This document shows, piece by piece, positions 36,862-45,102 of a DNA stretch of 64,000 nucleotides. Origin of the DNA: Nocardioides sp. SYSU D00065 (GTDB lineage: Bacteria > Actinomycetota > Actinomycetes > Propionibacteriales > Nocardioidaceae). The number at the start of each line of letters is the position of its first letter. Position 1 is the first letter of the stretch. The DNA lies in contig NZ_JAFMSX010000001.1 of NCBI RefSeq assembly GCF_017916425.1, positions 124,001 through 188,000 on the forward strand, in the 5' to 3' direction. The translations under genes and the position numbers were made by a program. Under the pieces are notes generated by a model. That model did no database searches, was not told the DNA's origin, and worked only from the letters and a program-made list of their open reading frames with translations.

Positions 36862-37920
36862 ATGCAGCACGCATGGGAGATCAGCAACAACTGTCACGAC
36901 CCGGGATGTCCGCCGATGCACGGGGATCGGGCCCGGAGGAACCTCAAGAGCCCGCGCGTCAGCGTCGTCATCCCGACGCTGAACGAGGCCCGGAACCTGT
37001 CGGTGGTGTTGCCGAGGCTCCCCGACGGCCTGTTCGAGGTGGTGGTGGTCGACGGCGGGTCCACCGACGACACCGTCGAGGTGGCGCGGCGGCTGCGTCC
37101 CGACATGCGCCTGGTCGAGCAGACCGGGCGCGGCAAGGGCAACGCGCTGTACATCGGCCTGGTGGCCGCACGCGGGGACATCCTGGTGACCCTCGACGCG
37201 GACGGGTCGGCCGATCCCGCCGAGATCCCCCGGTTCGTGGCAGCGCTGGTCGCCGGTGCCGACGTGGCGAAGGGCTCGCGGTTCGCCCAGGGAGGAGGCA
37301 GCGCGGACATCACGCGCCCCCGGAAGATCGGCAACCGGGTGCTGTGCACGCTGGTGAACAGCATCTACGGCACCTGCTACACCGACCTCTGCTACGGCTA
37401 CAACGCGTTCTGGGCGGACTGCCTGCCCGCGCTGTGCACGCCCCGGCCGCTGTACGCCGCGGACCCCGCCGCCGAGTCGCCCCTCGGCGAGGGGTTCGAG
37501 GTCGAGACCGTGCTCAACGTGCGCGCGGCCAAGGGGGCCCTGCGCGTGTGGGAGGTGCCCAGCTACGAGCTGCGCCGCATCCACGGCCAGAGCAACCTCC
37601 ACGCCATCCGCGACGGGCTGCGGGTCGTCAGGACGATCTGGGGCGAGTCCCCCGTCTTCTCCGCCCGCTACTCCCCCGAGGCGGCGGCCCCGGCCGACGC
37701 GGTGGCAGGGGCCCTGCCCTGCTCCCCGGCGGCGCCTGCCGCTCCCTCGGTCGGAACGGCGGTCGGAACGGCGGTCGAGGTGCGGGACGAGGTCGTGCAG
37801 CTCACGCGAGCGGAGGACGCCGCGACGGACCTCGGACCGGGTCTGCTCGAGCCCGGCGCCGCGGACGTCCCGTCCGCGGTGATCGGGAGAGCGAGCAACG
37901 GACACGGACCGAAGGCGTGA
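36862..37920 (+). CDS. GT2-family glycosyltransferase, first gene of the glycan operon
   Basis: 352 residues. The GT-A fold is shown by VSVVIPTLNEARNLSVVLPR (near residue 33), VVVVDGGSTDDTVEVARRL, DGSADPAEIP within the DxD-type segment ILVTLDADGSADP (near 112), and KGSRFAQGGGSADITRPRKI (near 139). This resembles polyprenyl-phosphate/dolichol-phosphate-type GT2 enzymes. About 80 C-terminal residues rich in Ala, Pro, Val and Glu look disordered. ATG 36862 is the likely start; ATG 36916 is possible and would remove a Cys-rich, unconserved leader. The stop overlaps the next gene (GTGA). Confidence 0.83.
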   Translation: MQHAWEISNNCHDPGCPPMHGDRARRNLKSPRVSVVIPTLNEARNLSVVLPRLPDGLFEVVVVDGGSTDDTVEVARRLRPDMRLVEQTGRGKGNALYIGLVAARGDILVTLDADGSADPAEIPRFVAALVAGADVAKGSRFAQGGGSADITRPRKIGNRVLCTLVNSIYGTCYTDLCYGYNAFWADCLPALCTPRPLYAADPAAESPLGEGFEVETVLNVRAAKGALRVWEVPSYELRRIHGQSNLHAIRDGLRVVRTIWGESPVFSARYSPEAAAPADAVAGALPCSPAAPAAPSVGTAVGTAVEVRDEVVQLTRAEDAATDLGPGLLEPGAADVPSAVIGRASNGHGPKA

Positions 37921-40079
37921 CCGCCCCACGCGTCCACGGCACACCGTCGGTCTCCGTCGTGGTCTGCGCCTACACCGAGCAGCGCTGGCTCGACCTCACG
38001 GCCGCCATCGACGCGCTGCGAGGGCAGAGCCGGCCGCCCGACCAGGTCGTGCTCGTCGTGGACCACAACGGCGCACTGTTGCGCCGTGCCCGGAGCGCAT
38101 GGCAGCCGGAGGTCGAGGTCCTCGCCAACCAGGAGTCGCGGGGCCTCTCCGGCGCCCGCAACACCGGAGCTGCGGCCGCCAGCGGCGCCCTGGTCGCCTT
38201 CCTCGACGACGACGCCACCCCGGAGCCGGACTGGCTGGCGCACCTCACGGCCCCGTTCGCCGACCCGCGGGTCGTCGCGGTCGGCGGGGCCGCGGTCCCC
38301 CGCTGGGACGACGCACGCCCGCGGTGGTGGCCGGCGGAGTTCGACTGGGTGGTCGGCTGCAGCTATCTCGGGATGCCCGCGGGCGGTGGCGAGGTCCGCA
38401 ACGTCCACGGCGCCGCGATGGCGTTCCGGGCCGATGTCTTCGCCGACGGAACCTCCTTCTCACCCGCGGTGGGTCGCATCGGCGCGGCACCCACCGGGTG
38501 TGAGGAGACGGAGCTGTGCATCCGGATACGCCAGGGCCGCCCGGACGCGCGCATCGTGTTCGAGCCGCGTGCGGTGGTGCACCACCGCGTCACCGCGGAC
38601 CGCGAGCGGTTCGGCTACTTCGCGCGACGCACCTTCGCCGAGGGCCGGTCCAAGGCGACCGTCGCCCGGCTCGTCGGCGCCCGTGACGCGCTCAGCACCG
38701 AGCGTTCCTACGTGGCTCGGACCCTGCCCGCGGGAGTCGTCGAGGGACTGGCGGCCACGGTGCGGCGCGGTGACCCCGCCGGCGCCGCCCGTGCGGGAGC
38801 CATCGCCGCGGGCTTGCTGCTGACCGCGGCCGGGTACGCCGTCGGGCGCACGGACGCGCTGCTGCCCCGCCGGGCACCGGACCAGGGCGAGGACGACTTC
38901 CTCCCGGTCCGGCTGCTGCAGCTCGAGCTCACCGATCCGTCCCCTCCGGCGCCGGCTCCCGCGTACCAGCGCGCCCGCGTCCTCGTCCGCTGCGAGGGCC
39001 GACCGGTGGGTGCCACGGACGTCGCGCTCGTCGAGGGCCGCATCAGCCCCCAGGACGAGACCCGGATCCGGGCCGCCTTCGCGACGCCGCCGGCCGCCCC
39101 GGTGATCCCACCGTGGGACGCCGCCGAGCCGGACGTGACCGTGGTCATCGCCACCCACGACCGGCCCCGGCAGCTCCGGCGCTGCCTCGAGTCGCTGCTC
39201 ACGGGTCGGCCCGACCTCCGGGTGGTCGTCGTGGACAACGCCCCGAGCACGTCCGCGACGCAGGACATGGTGCGCCGTGACTACCCGACGGTGACCTACG
39301 TCCGCGAGGACGTGGCCGGGCTGGCGCGCGCGCACAACCGCGGACTGCGGCACGTGGCCACTCCGGTCGTCGCCTTCACCGACGACGACGTCGTGGTCGA
39401 CCGCGACTGGGTCGCGAGCCTGGCCCGACACTTCCGCGACGACCGGGTCGGCTGCGTGACGGGTCTGATCTGGCCCGCCGAGCTCGAGACACCCGGTCAG
39501 GCGATGATCGAGGCGCACGGCGGCTTCGGCAAGGGCTTCACCACGCGCACCTTCCACCTGAACGGCCGGCCCGACGACCCGCTGTTCCCGTACGCCGCGG
39601 GGACCCTGGGGTCGGGCGCCAACATGGCCTTCCGGACCGACGTGCTGCGCGGGCTGGGGGGCTTCGACCCGGCCCTCGGTGCCGGCAGCAGGGGGCGGGG
39701 CGGGGACGACCTGGCCGCCTTCGTCGACGTCATCGAGTCCGGCTGCACCCTCGTCTACGAGCCCGCGGCGATCGTGTACCACCACCACCGCCGCGAGGCC
39801 ACGGACGCTCGGGCGCAGGCACTCAACTACGGCGTCGGCCTCGCGGCGTACCTCACCCGAGTCGTCGCCCGCCGACCCTCGCGGCTCCTCACCTTCGCCC
39901 GGCTGGCCCCGCTCGGGGCGCTCCACCTGGCGAGGACCTCCTCCGCCGCAGGGACGAGCCGCGGCACGGGCCAGCCCTCCCAGCTGCTGCTCTGGCAGCT
40001 CCTCGGCATCGCGCGTGGGCCGTTCGACTACGCCCGCAGCGTCCGGGAGGCACGTCACATCGGATCGGGGACGCCGTGA
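37917..40079 (+). CDS. Double-domain GT2 glycosyltransferase
   Basis: 720 residues, GTG start overlapping the previous stop. Two GT-A/GT2 domains in one chain: domain 1 starts SVSVVVCAYTEQRWLDLTAA (near residue 10) with LVAFLDDDATPEPDWLAHLT (near 91) and TGCEETELCIRIRQGRPDAR (near 193); domain 2 starts VTVVIATHDRPRQLRRCLES (near 405) with VVAFTDDDVVVDRDWVASLA (near 482) and GGDDLAAFVDVIESGCTLVY (near 595). A ~90-residue linker joins them. It may add two successive sugars. An Ala-rich C-terminal part contains amphipathic helices. Donors are unknown. Confidence 0.87.
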   Translation: MTAPRVHGTPSVSVVVCAYTEQRWLDLTAAIDALRGQSRPPDQVVLVVDHNGALLRRARSAWQPEVEVLANQESRGLSGARNTGAAAASGALVAFLDDDATPEPDWLAHLTAPFADPRVVAVGGAAVPRWDDARPRWWPAEFDWVVGCSYLGMPAGGGEVRNVHGAAMAFRADVFADGTSFSPAVGRIGAAPTGCEETELCIRIRQGRPDARIVFEPRAVVHHRVTADRERFGYFARRTFAEGRSKATVARLVGARDALSTERSYVARTLPAGVVEGLAATVRRGDPAGAARAGAIAAGLLLTAAGYAVGRTDALLPRRAPDQGEDDFLPVRLLQLELTDPSPPAPAPAYQRARVLVRCEGRPVGATDVALVEGRISPQDETRIRAAFATPPAAPVIPPWDAAEPDVTVVIATHDRPRQLRRCLESLLTGRPDLRVVVVDNAPSTSATQDMVRRDYPTVTYVREDVAGLARAHNRGLRHVATPVVAFTDDDVVVDRDWVASLARHFRDDRVGCVTGLIWPAELETPGQAMIEAHGGFGKGFTTRTFHLNGRPDDPLFPYAAGTLGSGANMAFRTDVLRGLGGFDPALGAGSRGRGGDDLAAFVDVIESGCTLVYEPAAIVYHHHRREATDARAQALNYGVGLAAYLTRVVARRPSRLLTFARLAPLGALHLARTSSAAGTSRGTGQPSQLLLWQLLGIARGPFDYARSVREARHIGSGTP

Positions 40080-40894
40080 CGGCCCGCGTCCCGGTCCTGC
40101 TCTACCACAGCGTGGCGGAGGACTCCTCGCGACGGTTCCGCCCCTGGACGCTCCACCCTCGCCGGTTCGCGGCGCACATGGAGCACCTGTCCGCGCGGGG
40201 CTACCAGAGCCTGACGCTGCGGCAGCTCGAGCAGTGCCTGCTCCCGGGCGGACCACCGCTGCCCGAGCGCCCCGTGGTGATCACCTTCGACGACGGCTTC
40301 GCCGACTTCCACGCCGCGGCGCTGCCCGTGCTCGAGGCCCACCACCTGGCGAGCACGCTGTACGTGCCGACCGGCTACCTGGGCGGGACCGCCGGCTGGC
40401 TGGCGCGGGAGCGGGAGCAGGACCGCCGGCTGCTGCACCCCGAGCAGCTGCGGGACGTCGCGGAGCGCGGCGTGGAGATCGGGGCGCACAGCCACACCCA
40501 CCCCCGGCTCGACGAGCTGAGCGCGACGGAGGCCCGGGCCGAGATCCGGCGGAGCAAGGACGTCCTCGAGCAGCAGCTGCAGCGACCCGTCACCAGCTTC
40601 GCCTACCCCCACGGCAACTACAGCCGTCGGGTGCGGGAGCAGGTCATCGAGGCGGGCTACACCTCGGCCGCCGCGGTCCGGCATGCCATGTCCTCGACCG
40701 ACGACGACGTGTACGCCCTGGCCCGCGTGATGGTGCTCGCCGACACGACGACCGACGACCTGGCCCGGCTGCTCGCCGGCGACGGGATCCCGCAGGCGCC
40801 CTGCCGTCCGCGCGCGCGCACCGGCCTGTGGCGGACCGCGCGGCGCACGCGACGGGTGCTGGCGTCGGCCCGGACAGGACCCCGGTCGCCATGA
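40076..40894 (+). CDS. Polysaccharide deacetylase (NodB homology domain)
   Basis: 272 residues, GTG start with a 4-nt overlap. Motifs of CE4: VVITFDDGFADFHAAALPVL (Asp-Asp near residue 65), EIGAHSHTHPRLDEL (H-x3-H metal site near 143) and FAYPHGNYSRRVREQVIEAG (near 178). No signal peptide is seen at the chosen start, so it probably acts on a lipid-linked or cytosolic intermediate, or is anchored by its basic C-terminus (many Arg). Removes N-acetyl groups from hexosamine in family members. Confidence 0.88.
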   Translation: MTARVPVLLYHSVAEDSSRRFRPWTLHPRRFAAHMEHLSARGYQSLTLRQLEQCLLPGGPPLPERPVVITFDDGFADFHAAALPVLEAHHLASTLYVPTGYLGGTAGWLAREREQDRRLLHPEQLRDVAERGVEIGAHSHTHPRLDELSATEARAEIRRSKDVLEQQLQRPVTSFAYPHGNYSRRVREQVIEAGYTSAAAVRHAMSSTDDDVYALARVMVLADTTTDDLARLLAGDGIPQAPCRPRARTGLWRTARRTRRVLASARTGPRSP

Positions 40895-41967
40895 CGCCAG
40901 CCAGCGCAGCGATCGTCGCGCGGGCGGCCCACGACGGGCCCGCCTCGCGCCGCGACTGGCACGAGCTGGTCGCGGCCGACCCGGACGCCCTGCCGACCCA
41001 GTCACCCGAGTGGATCCGAAGCGTGTGCGCCCACGGACACTACGTCGACGCCAGCACGTGCTACGGACTCTCGGACGGCCGCCGCGTCCTGCTCCCCCTG
41101 GTCCGGAGCGCACGCCGCTCCGGCCGGCTCTCGACCCTGGACTCCATGCCGCCCGCCTGGGGCTTCGGCGGACCGCTCGTCGAGGGCGGCGTGACCGCCG
41201 ACGCCGTCGCGGCCGTGGTGGACGACCTGGTCGCCCGGGGCGCCCTCCGAGTCCACCTGCGCCCCAATCCCCTGCACGCCGACCTCTGGTCGAGCGCCAT
41301 GGCCGAGCGACGGGGCGTCTCGACCCGGCCGTCGTGCGCACACGTGCTCGACCTGAGCGGCGGCTTCGCGACGGTCTGGCAGCAGCGCTTCAAGCCGGCG
41401 ACCCGCAGCCAGGTCCGGAAGGCCGAGCGGATGGGGGTGGTGGTCGAGACCGACACCACCGGACGCCTGCTGCCGGAGCTCCACGCGCTCCTGCGGGCGT
41501 CGGTCGACCGCTGGGCCGGCCACCAGCACGAGCCGGCCTGGCTGGCGCAGGCCCGGTTCGCCCGGCGCGACCCACCGGCCAAGCTGCGAGCGATCGCCGA
41601 TCACCTCGGCGCGTCCTGCCAGGTGTCGGTCGCCCGCCATCAAGGCCGCGCCGTGGCCGCGATCCTGGTCCTCCAGGGACGCAACGCGCACTACACCCGC
41701 GGAGCGATGGACGAGGAGCTGGCGGCGCAGACCCAGGCGAACCGGCTGCTGCACAAGGTGGCGATCGAGGCCGCCTGTCGGGCCGGCTGCCGCTGGTACC
41801 ACATGGGCGAGTCCGGGGCCTCGGCCGGACTCGCCCAGTTCAAGAGCCGGTTCGGCGCGGTGGCGCACCCCTATGACGAGTACATCGTCGAGCGGGTCCC
41901 CCTGGACCGTCTCGACCGGCTGGCGCGCACGGGTGTCAAGCGCGCGCTGGGGGTCCGCGATGGCTGA
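40891..41967 (+). CDS. FemAB/GNAT-like acyl- or aminoacyl-transferase
   Basis: 358 residues, ATG overlapping the previous stop (ATGA). Two GNAT-type halves as in FemAB/BioF2-like proteins: FATVWQQRFKPATRSQVRKA (near residue 155), a coiled segment, then ILVLQGRNAHYTRGAMDEEL (near 260) and NRLLHKVAIEAACRAGCRWY ending MGESGASAGLAQFKSRFGAV (near 310). This is the group commonly found in polysaccharide clusters (GNAT-like/CelD-type). It likely adds an acyl or amino-acid group to a sugar. Next gene overlaps by 8 nt. Confidence 0.8.
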   Translation: MTPASAAIVARAAHDGPASRRDWHELVAADPDALPTQSPEWIRSVCAHGHYVDASTCYGLSDGRRVLLPLVRSARRSGRLSTLDSMPPAWGFGGPLVEGGVTADAVAAVVDDLVARGALRVHLRPNPLHADLWSSAMAERRGVSTRPSCAHVLDLSGGFATVWQQRFKPATRSQVRKAERMGVVVETDTTGRLLPELHALLRASVDRWAGHQHEPAWLAQARFARRDPPAKLRAIADHLGASCQVSVARHQGRAVAAILVLQGRNAHYTRGAMDEELAAQTQANRLLHKVAIEAACRAGCRWYHMGESGASAGLAQFKSRFGAVAHPYDEYIVERVPLDRLDRLARTGVKRALGVRDG

Positions 41968-42808
41968 CCGGCGGCTCTGGCCGGTCGCGACGGTGGTCGC
42001 GGCGATGGCGGTGGCGGGCGCCACCGCGGTCGGCGTCATGGCGACCCGCGCCGACCCGAGCGGCTCCGTGCCGCAGGAGACACTCGTGTTCGCCGACGAG
42101 TTCGAGCACGACGCGTTGGACCCGGGCAGGTGGACCACCTGCTACTGGTGGGAGGACCGCGGGTGCACCAACAGCGGCAACGACGAGCTCGAGTGGTACC
42201 TGCCCGACAACGTCGGCGTCGAGGACGGGGTCCTGCGCCTGGAGGCGCGACGCGAGCGGGTGCGCGGCTCGGACGGCGAGACCTATCCCTACACCTCCGG
42301 CATGGTCACCACCGGCCGGAGCCGGGACGACCAGTCGCAACGACCGCGGTTCGGGTTCCGCTACGGCCGGGTCGAGGCCCGGATGCGGATGCCCGAGGGA
42401 AAGGGCCTGTGGCCCGCCCTGTGGCTGCTCCCGCTCACGCACGAGTCCCGGCCCGAGATCGACGTCATGGAGGTCCTCGGCGACACGCCCGCGACGCTGC
42501 GGGCCCACTTCCGCTACGTCGACGACGACGGGGAGCGGGTCACCGTCGGTCACACCTGGCGAGGTGCGGACTCCTCGGCCCGGTGGCACCGGTACGGCCT
42601 GCGCTGGACCCCCGAGGAGCTCGTGTGGCTCGTCGACGGCGAGGAGCAGTGGCGGTTCAGCGAGGAGGAGCACGTCCCGGACGAGCCGATGTACCTGCTG
42701 ATCAACCTGGCGGTGGGCGGCGAGTGGCCCGGGGACCCGGCACCGTCGACCGACTTCCCCGCCGCCCTCGAGGTGGACTACGTCCGGATCTGGCAGCGGG
42801 GCGGGTGA
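41960..42808 (+). CDS. GH16-family glycanase inside the operon
   Basis: 282 residues. A signal-anchor helix (VATVVAAMAVAGATAVGVMA) leads to a GH16 beta-jelly roll: GMVTTGRSRDDQSQRPRFGF, KGLWPALWLLPLTHESRP, and the catalytic signature EIDVMEVLG (near residue 168, nucleophile and acid/base Glu). Ends with DYVRIWQRGG, the standard last strand. Endo-beta-glucanase/agarase-like activity outside the membrane is expected; the real substrate is probably the polymer made by this operon. Start ATG overlaps the previous stop by 8 nt. Confidence 0.88.
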   Translation: MADRRLWPVATVVAAMAVAGATAVGVMATRADPSGSVPQETLVFADEFEHDALDPGRWTTCYWWEDRGCTNSGNDELEWYLPDNVGVEDGVLRLEARRERVRGSDGETYPYTSGMVTTGRSRDDQSQRPRFGFRYGRVEARMRMPEGKGLWPALWLLPLTHESRPEIDVMEVLGDTPATLRAHFRYVDDDGERVTVGHTWRGADSSARWHRYGLRWTPEELVWLVDGEEQWRFSEEEHVPDEPMYLLINLAVGGEWPGDPAPSTDFPAALEVDYVRIWQRGG

Positions 42809-45102
42809 GCGCGATGACCGTCGACGCCCGACCGGAGCGCCTCCGCGCCCGGCTCAGCGGGCACGTGCGCCAGCCGCTGCTGCGCAACGGCTACGCCCTG
42901 GTGCTGAACTCGGGGGCGACGGCCGTGCTGGGCATGGCCTTCTGGGTGGTGGCCGCCCGGCGCTTCTCGGTCGAGGAGGTGGGGAACGGCTCGGCTCTGG
43001 TGGCCGCGCTCAGCCTGCTGGCGACGATCGCCCAGCTCAACCTCGCCACCGTCCTGGCCCGGTTCCTGCCCACCGCAGCGAAGCGCACCGGGCGGTTGCT
43101 CGCCGGGTGCTGCGTGGCGACCGTCTCGGCCGCGCTCGTGGTGGGCGTGGTGTTCCTCGCGGGCGCCCGATGGTGGGCACCCTCCCTGCCGCTGGAGTCC
43201 CACGACCTGCACGTCGACGCCCTGTTCGTCGTGGCCCTGGTGGTCTGGTGCCTGTTCGTGCTGCAGGAGGGAGCCCTGTCCGGACTCCGCCAGTCCGACT
43301 GGGTGCTCGCCAAGAACACCGTCTACGGGGTCCTCAAGCTGGCCGCCCTCCTCGTGCCGGCCATCGCCGTGTCGTCGTACGGGGTCTTCCTCGCCTGGAC
43401 CGTCCCGGTGGTCCCGGTCCTGGCGGCGGTCGGCGTCGTGATGGTCGCGCACCTCGTCCCCGCGCACGTCGCCCGCACCGCCCACCTGGCGCAACCCCTC
43501 GAGCCGCGACAGGTCGTGCAGTTCGCCTCGCTCGACTACCTGGTCGCGCTGGTGGGCACCGGCCTGACCAGCGCGCTGCCCCTCGTCGTGCTCGAGGCCT
43601 CCGGGCCGGCCGCCGCCGCGTACTTCACCCTGGCGTGGAGCATCTCCTACTCGCTCTACCTGGTCAGCCGGAGCATGGCCACCTCGCTGCTCGTGGAGGG
43701 CGCGGGTGACACCGCACGCCTCGACGAGTACAGCTGGCGCGCGATCGTGCACATCACCTGGATCCTGGCCCCACTCGTGGCGGGGACGGTCCTGGCGGCT
43801 CCGGTGCTCATGCGGATGTTCGGGGCAGAGTACGCCGCCGAGGGCAGCACCGTGCTGCGCCTGCTGGCGCTGTCGGCCCTGCCATCGGCCGTCGTCGTGG
43901 TTTACAGCGCCGTGGAGCGCGTCCGCAAGCGGATGCTCCGGCTCGTCCTGGTGACCGTCACCGTCAACGCGACCGCCTTGGCGCTCGGCTGGGTGCTGCT
44001 GCGCAGCCACGGGCTGCCCGGTCTGGGCCTGGTCTGGCTGGCCACGCAGTCGGTGACCGCGGCGATCCTGCTGGGCACCACCCTGCGCCCGGTGTGGCTG
44101 CCCCATCTCGACGGCCGGGCGGCGTCACGACTGGTCGCGGTGACCAGCGGCGTCCTGGCCGCCGCCCGCCGGCGACGGCAGCGGCGGCTCCTGGCACGGG
44201 AGTACCCGCACCTCGCGGCCACCCTCGGGCTCGATCCCCGCTGGCGCGTCCGGCGGGTGCTCACCACGGTCGGGGACGTGGTGGTCGCCGAGGTGGGGGA
44301 CGCGACTCCGGAGGCGGTCCTCAAGCTGGCGCTCACCAACAGCGGGAGCGAGGCACTGCTGAGATCGTGCCGCGCGCTGGACTCGCTGTCCGCGGACCCT
44401 CGGCTCGACGGCTGGGCGCTGCTCCCCCGGACGCTCGCGATCGGGCGAACCTCCGACGGTCGGTCGGCCGTCCTCGAGCGGCACGTCGCCGGCCGGGACG
44501 GACGTGACGTGATCGCCTCCGCCCCAGGCGACGCCCCGGTGCTCGCGGTGCTCGACCACGTCGGGTCGCTGCACCGGCGCACCGGCCGCCCCGCGGTGAT
44601 GGACGCGCGCCTCCAGCGGGTCTGGGTGGACGAGCCGGTCGCCGCACTCGAGTGCTGGCTCGCCCAGGCGTCGTCGGCCGGAGCGACCGGCGACCTGCGC
44701 GAGCGGCTGCGCGACGGGCTCCGGAACCGGGCGCTGACGCTCGGCTGGACCCACGGTGACCTGGCTCCCGGCAACGTGGTCTTCGACGCTGCGGGCCGAC
44801 GCGTCGTGGCTCTCGTCGACTGGGAGCACGCCCGCGCAGACGGACTGACCGTCGTCGACACCGTGCACTTCCTGTTGACCGTCCGGATGCTCGGCGAGGA
44901 CCGCGAGCTCGGCGACGTGGTGTGCGACCTCCTACGCCGCCCCGGCCACGGCGGCGTGCTGGGCGACCCCACGCTGGTCCTGCTCGCCTGGCTGCACCAC
45001 GTCGGCGGCATCGTCACCAAGACCGGGCGCTACTCCCCCGGCGGCTACTGGGCCGCTCGCAACGTGCACCCCGTGCTGCGACGGCTGAGGAGCGGCACAT
45101 GA
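42805..45102 (+). CDS. Wzx-like flippase fused to an APH-family kinase domain
   Basis: 765 residues. Residues ~1-445 form about 12 membrane helices of the MOP/MATE-like polysaccharide exporter type (for example NGYALVLNSGATAVLGMAFW near the start and SLDYLVALVGTGLTSALPLV near 240). After a basic linker (AAARRRRQRRLLAREYPHLA) comes a cytosolic APH/choline-kinase-like domain with the Brenner motif HGDLAPGNVVFD (near residue 650) and VALVDWEHARADG (near 670). The fusion is unusual: lipid-linked glycan flipping joined to phosphorylation. GTG 42805 (GTGA overlap) is the start; ATG 42814 is an in-frame alternative. Confidence 0.82.
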   Translation: MSAMTVDARPERLRARLSGHVRQPLLRNGYALVLNSGATAVLGMAFWVVAARRFSVEEVGNGSALVAALSLLATIAQLNLATVLARFLPTAAKRTGRLLAGCCVATVSAALVVGVVFLAGARWWAPSLPLESHDLHVDALFVVALVVWCLFVLQEGALSGLRQSDWVLAKNTVYGVLKLAALLVPAIAVSSYGVFLAWTVPVVPVLAAVGVVMVAHLVPAHVARTAHLAQPLEPRQVVQFASLDYLVALVGTGLTSALPLVVLEASGPAAAAYFTLAWSISYSLYLVSRSMATSLLVEGAGDTARLDEYSWRAIVHITWILAPLVAGTVLAAPVLMRMFGAEYAAEGSTVLRLLALSALPSAVVVVYSAVERVRKRMLRLVLVTVTVNATALALGWVLLRSHGLPGLGLVWLATQSVTAAILLGTTLRPVWLPHLDGRAASRLVAVTSGVLAAARRRRQRRLLAREYPHLAATLGLDPRWRVRRVLTTVGDVVVAEVGDATPEAVLKLALTNSGSEALLRSCRALDSLSADPRLDGWALLPRTLAIGRTSDGRSAVLERHVAGRDGRDVIASAPGDAPVLAVLDHVGSLHRRTGRPAVMDARLQRVWVDEPVAALECWLAQASSAGATGDLRERLRDGLRNRALTLGWTHGDLAPGNVVFDAAGRRVVALVDWEHARADGLTVVDTVHFLLTVRMLGEDRELGDVVCDLLRRPGHGGVLGDPTLVLLAWLHHVGGIVTKTGRYSPGGYWAARNVHPVLRRLRSGT

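Noticed and set aside
36820..36915. A Cys-rich, zinc-finger-like stretch (CHKCG, NNCHDPGC) upstream of and at the start of the first GT2
   Set aside because: The first pair lies upstream of the chosen ATG, with no ribosome site further up, and the pattern is not known for GT2 proteins; the true start may even be ATG 36916.
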